Source of the DNA: Nocardioides baculatus | Lineage (GTDB): Bacteria; Actinomycetota; Actinomycetes; Propionibacteriales; Nocardioidaceae | DNA: 64,000 nucleotides | Reading direction: 5' to 3' | Assembly: GCF_016735675.1 (NCBI RefSeq) | Contig: NZ_JAERSG010000005.1 | Span: 1 to 64,000 of the forward strand | In this document: positions 63,935 to 64,000 of the stretch, one piece after another | How positions within the stretch are numbered: the stretch's first letter is position 1 | How the letters are laid out: every line of letters starts with the position of its first letter | The notes under the pieces: model-generated | What the model saw: only the letters and a program-made list of their open reading frames with translations | Database searches by the model: none | What the model was told of the DNA's origin: nothing | Translations under genes and position numbers: made by a program

Positions 63935-64000
63935 TCAGGAGAGGTCGGCCGCCACCATCCGGGCCACGATCTCCTCGAACCCGACGGTCGGCTCCCAGCC
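63935..64000 (-). CDS. gmd: GDP-mannose 4,6-dehydratase, C-terminal fragment
   Basis: Only 21 codons and the stop lie in the window. The residues read GWEPTVGFEEIVARMVAADL, which matches the conserved C-terminus of GDP-mannose 4,6-dehydratases (LGW-P-V-F-EL---MV-ADL). This enzyme begins GDP-fucose and GDP-rhamnose pathways, which fits an envelope-polysaccharide locus next to the dTDP-rhamnose genes. The short length limits certainty. Confidence 0.6.
   Translation of the reverse strand, partial: GWEPTVGFEEIVARMVAADLS

Overview
This is a high-GC actinobacterial chromosome segment, most like a member of the Propionibacteriales such as Nocardioides (an inference from gene content and synteny; no search was run). 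Mycothiol synthase MshD, a GlnR-type regulator beside mshD, an HbhA-like gene between an XRE regulator and a DUF2516 gene, an RNA-degradosome-type polyphosphate kinase, MutT1 with a fused histidine phosphatase, many GTG starts, four-base start/stop overlaps and several apparently leaderless genes all point that way. No prophage, insertion sequence, rRNA or CRISPR array was seen.

Layout. 1-8.8 kb: a tightly overlapped operon related to the ebo cluster (EboA, TatD-type EboB, UbiA-type EboC, EboE), with an inositol-phosphate synthase, an alkaline-phosphatase-family enzyme, a polyprenyl synthetase and a CopC-like protein; it probably makes or exports an unknown prenylated cyclitol-like metabolite. 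8.8-16.5 kb: tRNA-Lys, an RCK potassium channel with an odd filter, a small MtrAB/LpqB-like sensory operon, a PRC-barrel protein, an AGCS symporter and a PAP2 phosphatase. 16.6-24.7 kb: DDAH, CutC, an ArsR/SRPBCC module with three matching palindromic operators, an M81 peptidase, a cold-shock gene and MutT1. 24.8-34.3 kb: phosphate acquisition and storage (PHO box, pstSCAB, pit with its DUF47 partner, ppk1), interrupted by a nuclease-like gene bracketed by three copies of a 59-60 bp palindrome.

34.3-41.4 kb: housekeeping and redox genes (DsrE, nitrobindin-like, Fur family, YgfZ, MshD, GlnR-like, MoaD/ThiS), a large secreted repeat protein and a thioredoxin. 41.5-43.4 kb: a leader-peptide/attenuator-controlled sulfur operon (DUF4395, SseA, DUF1416). 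43.5-47.1 kb: an orphan PAS histidine kinase, then a tiny exported peptide gene converging on a HTH-TPR regulator, which together look like an RRNPP-type peptide signalling pair. 47.2-55.7 kb: sulfate assimilation (CysDN; CysC with a decayed ATP-sulfurylase-like N-terminus; TauE-type permease), a GH16 lipoprotein, Dtd, a BKACE enzyme and a frameshifted AbiEi/DUF559-like gene inside direct repeats. 55.8-58.6 kb: asparaginase and the XRE-HbhA-DUF2516 locus. 58.6-64 kb: dTDP-rhamnose genes (fused RmlCD, RmlB, RmlA), a DUF4012 membrane protein and the tail of a gmd-like gene, probably the edge of a surface-polysaccharide locus.

The strongest candidates for something undescribed are the peptide/HTH-TPR pair at 45.5-47.1 kb, the ebo-type operon, the palindrome-flanked nuclease-like genes and the ArsR/SRPBCC operators.
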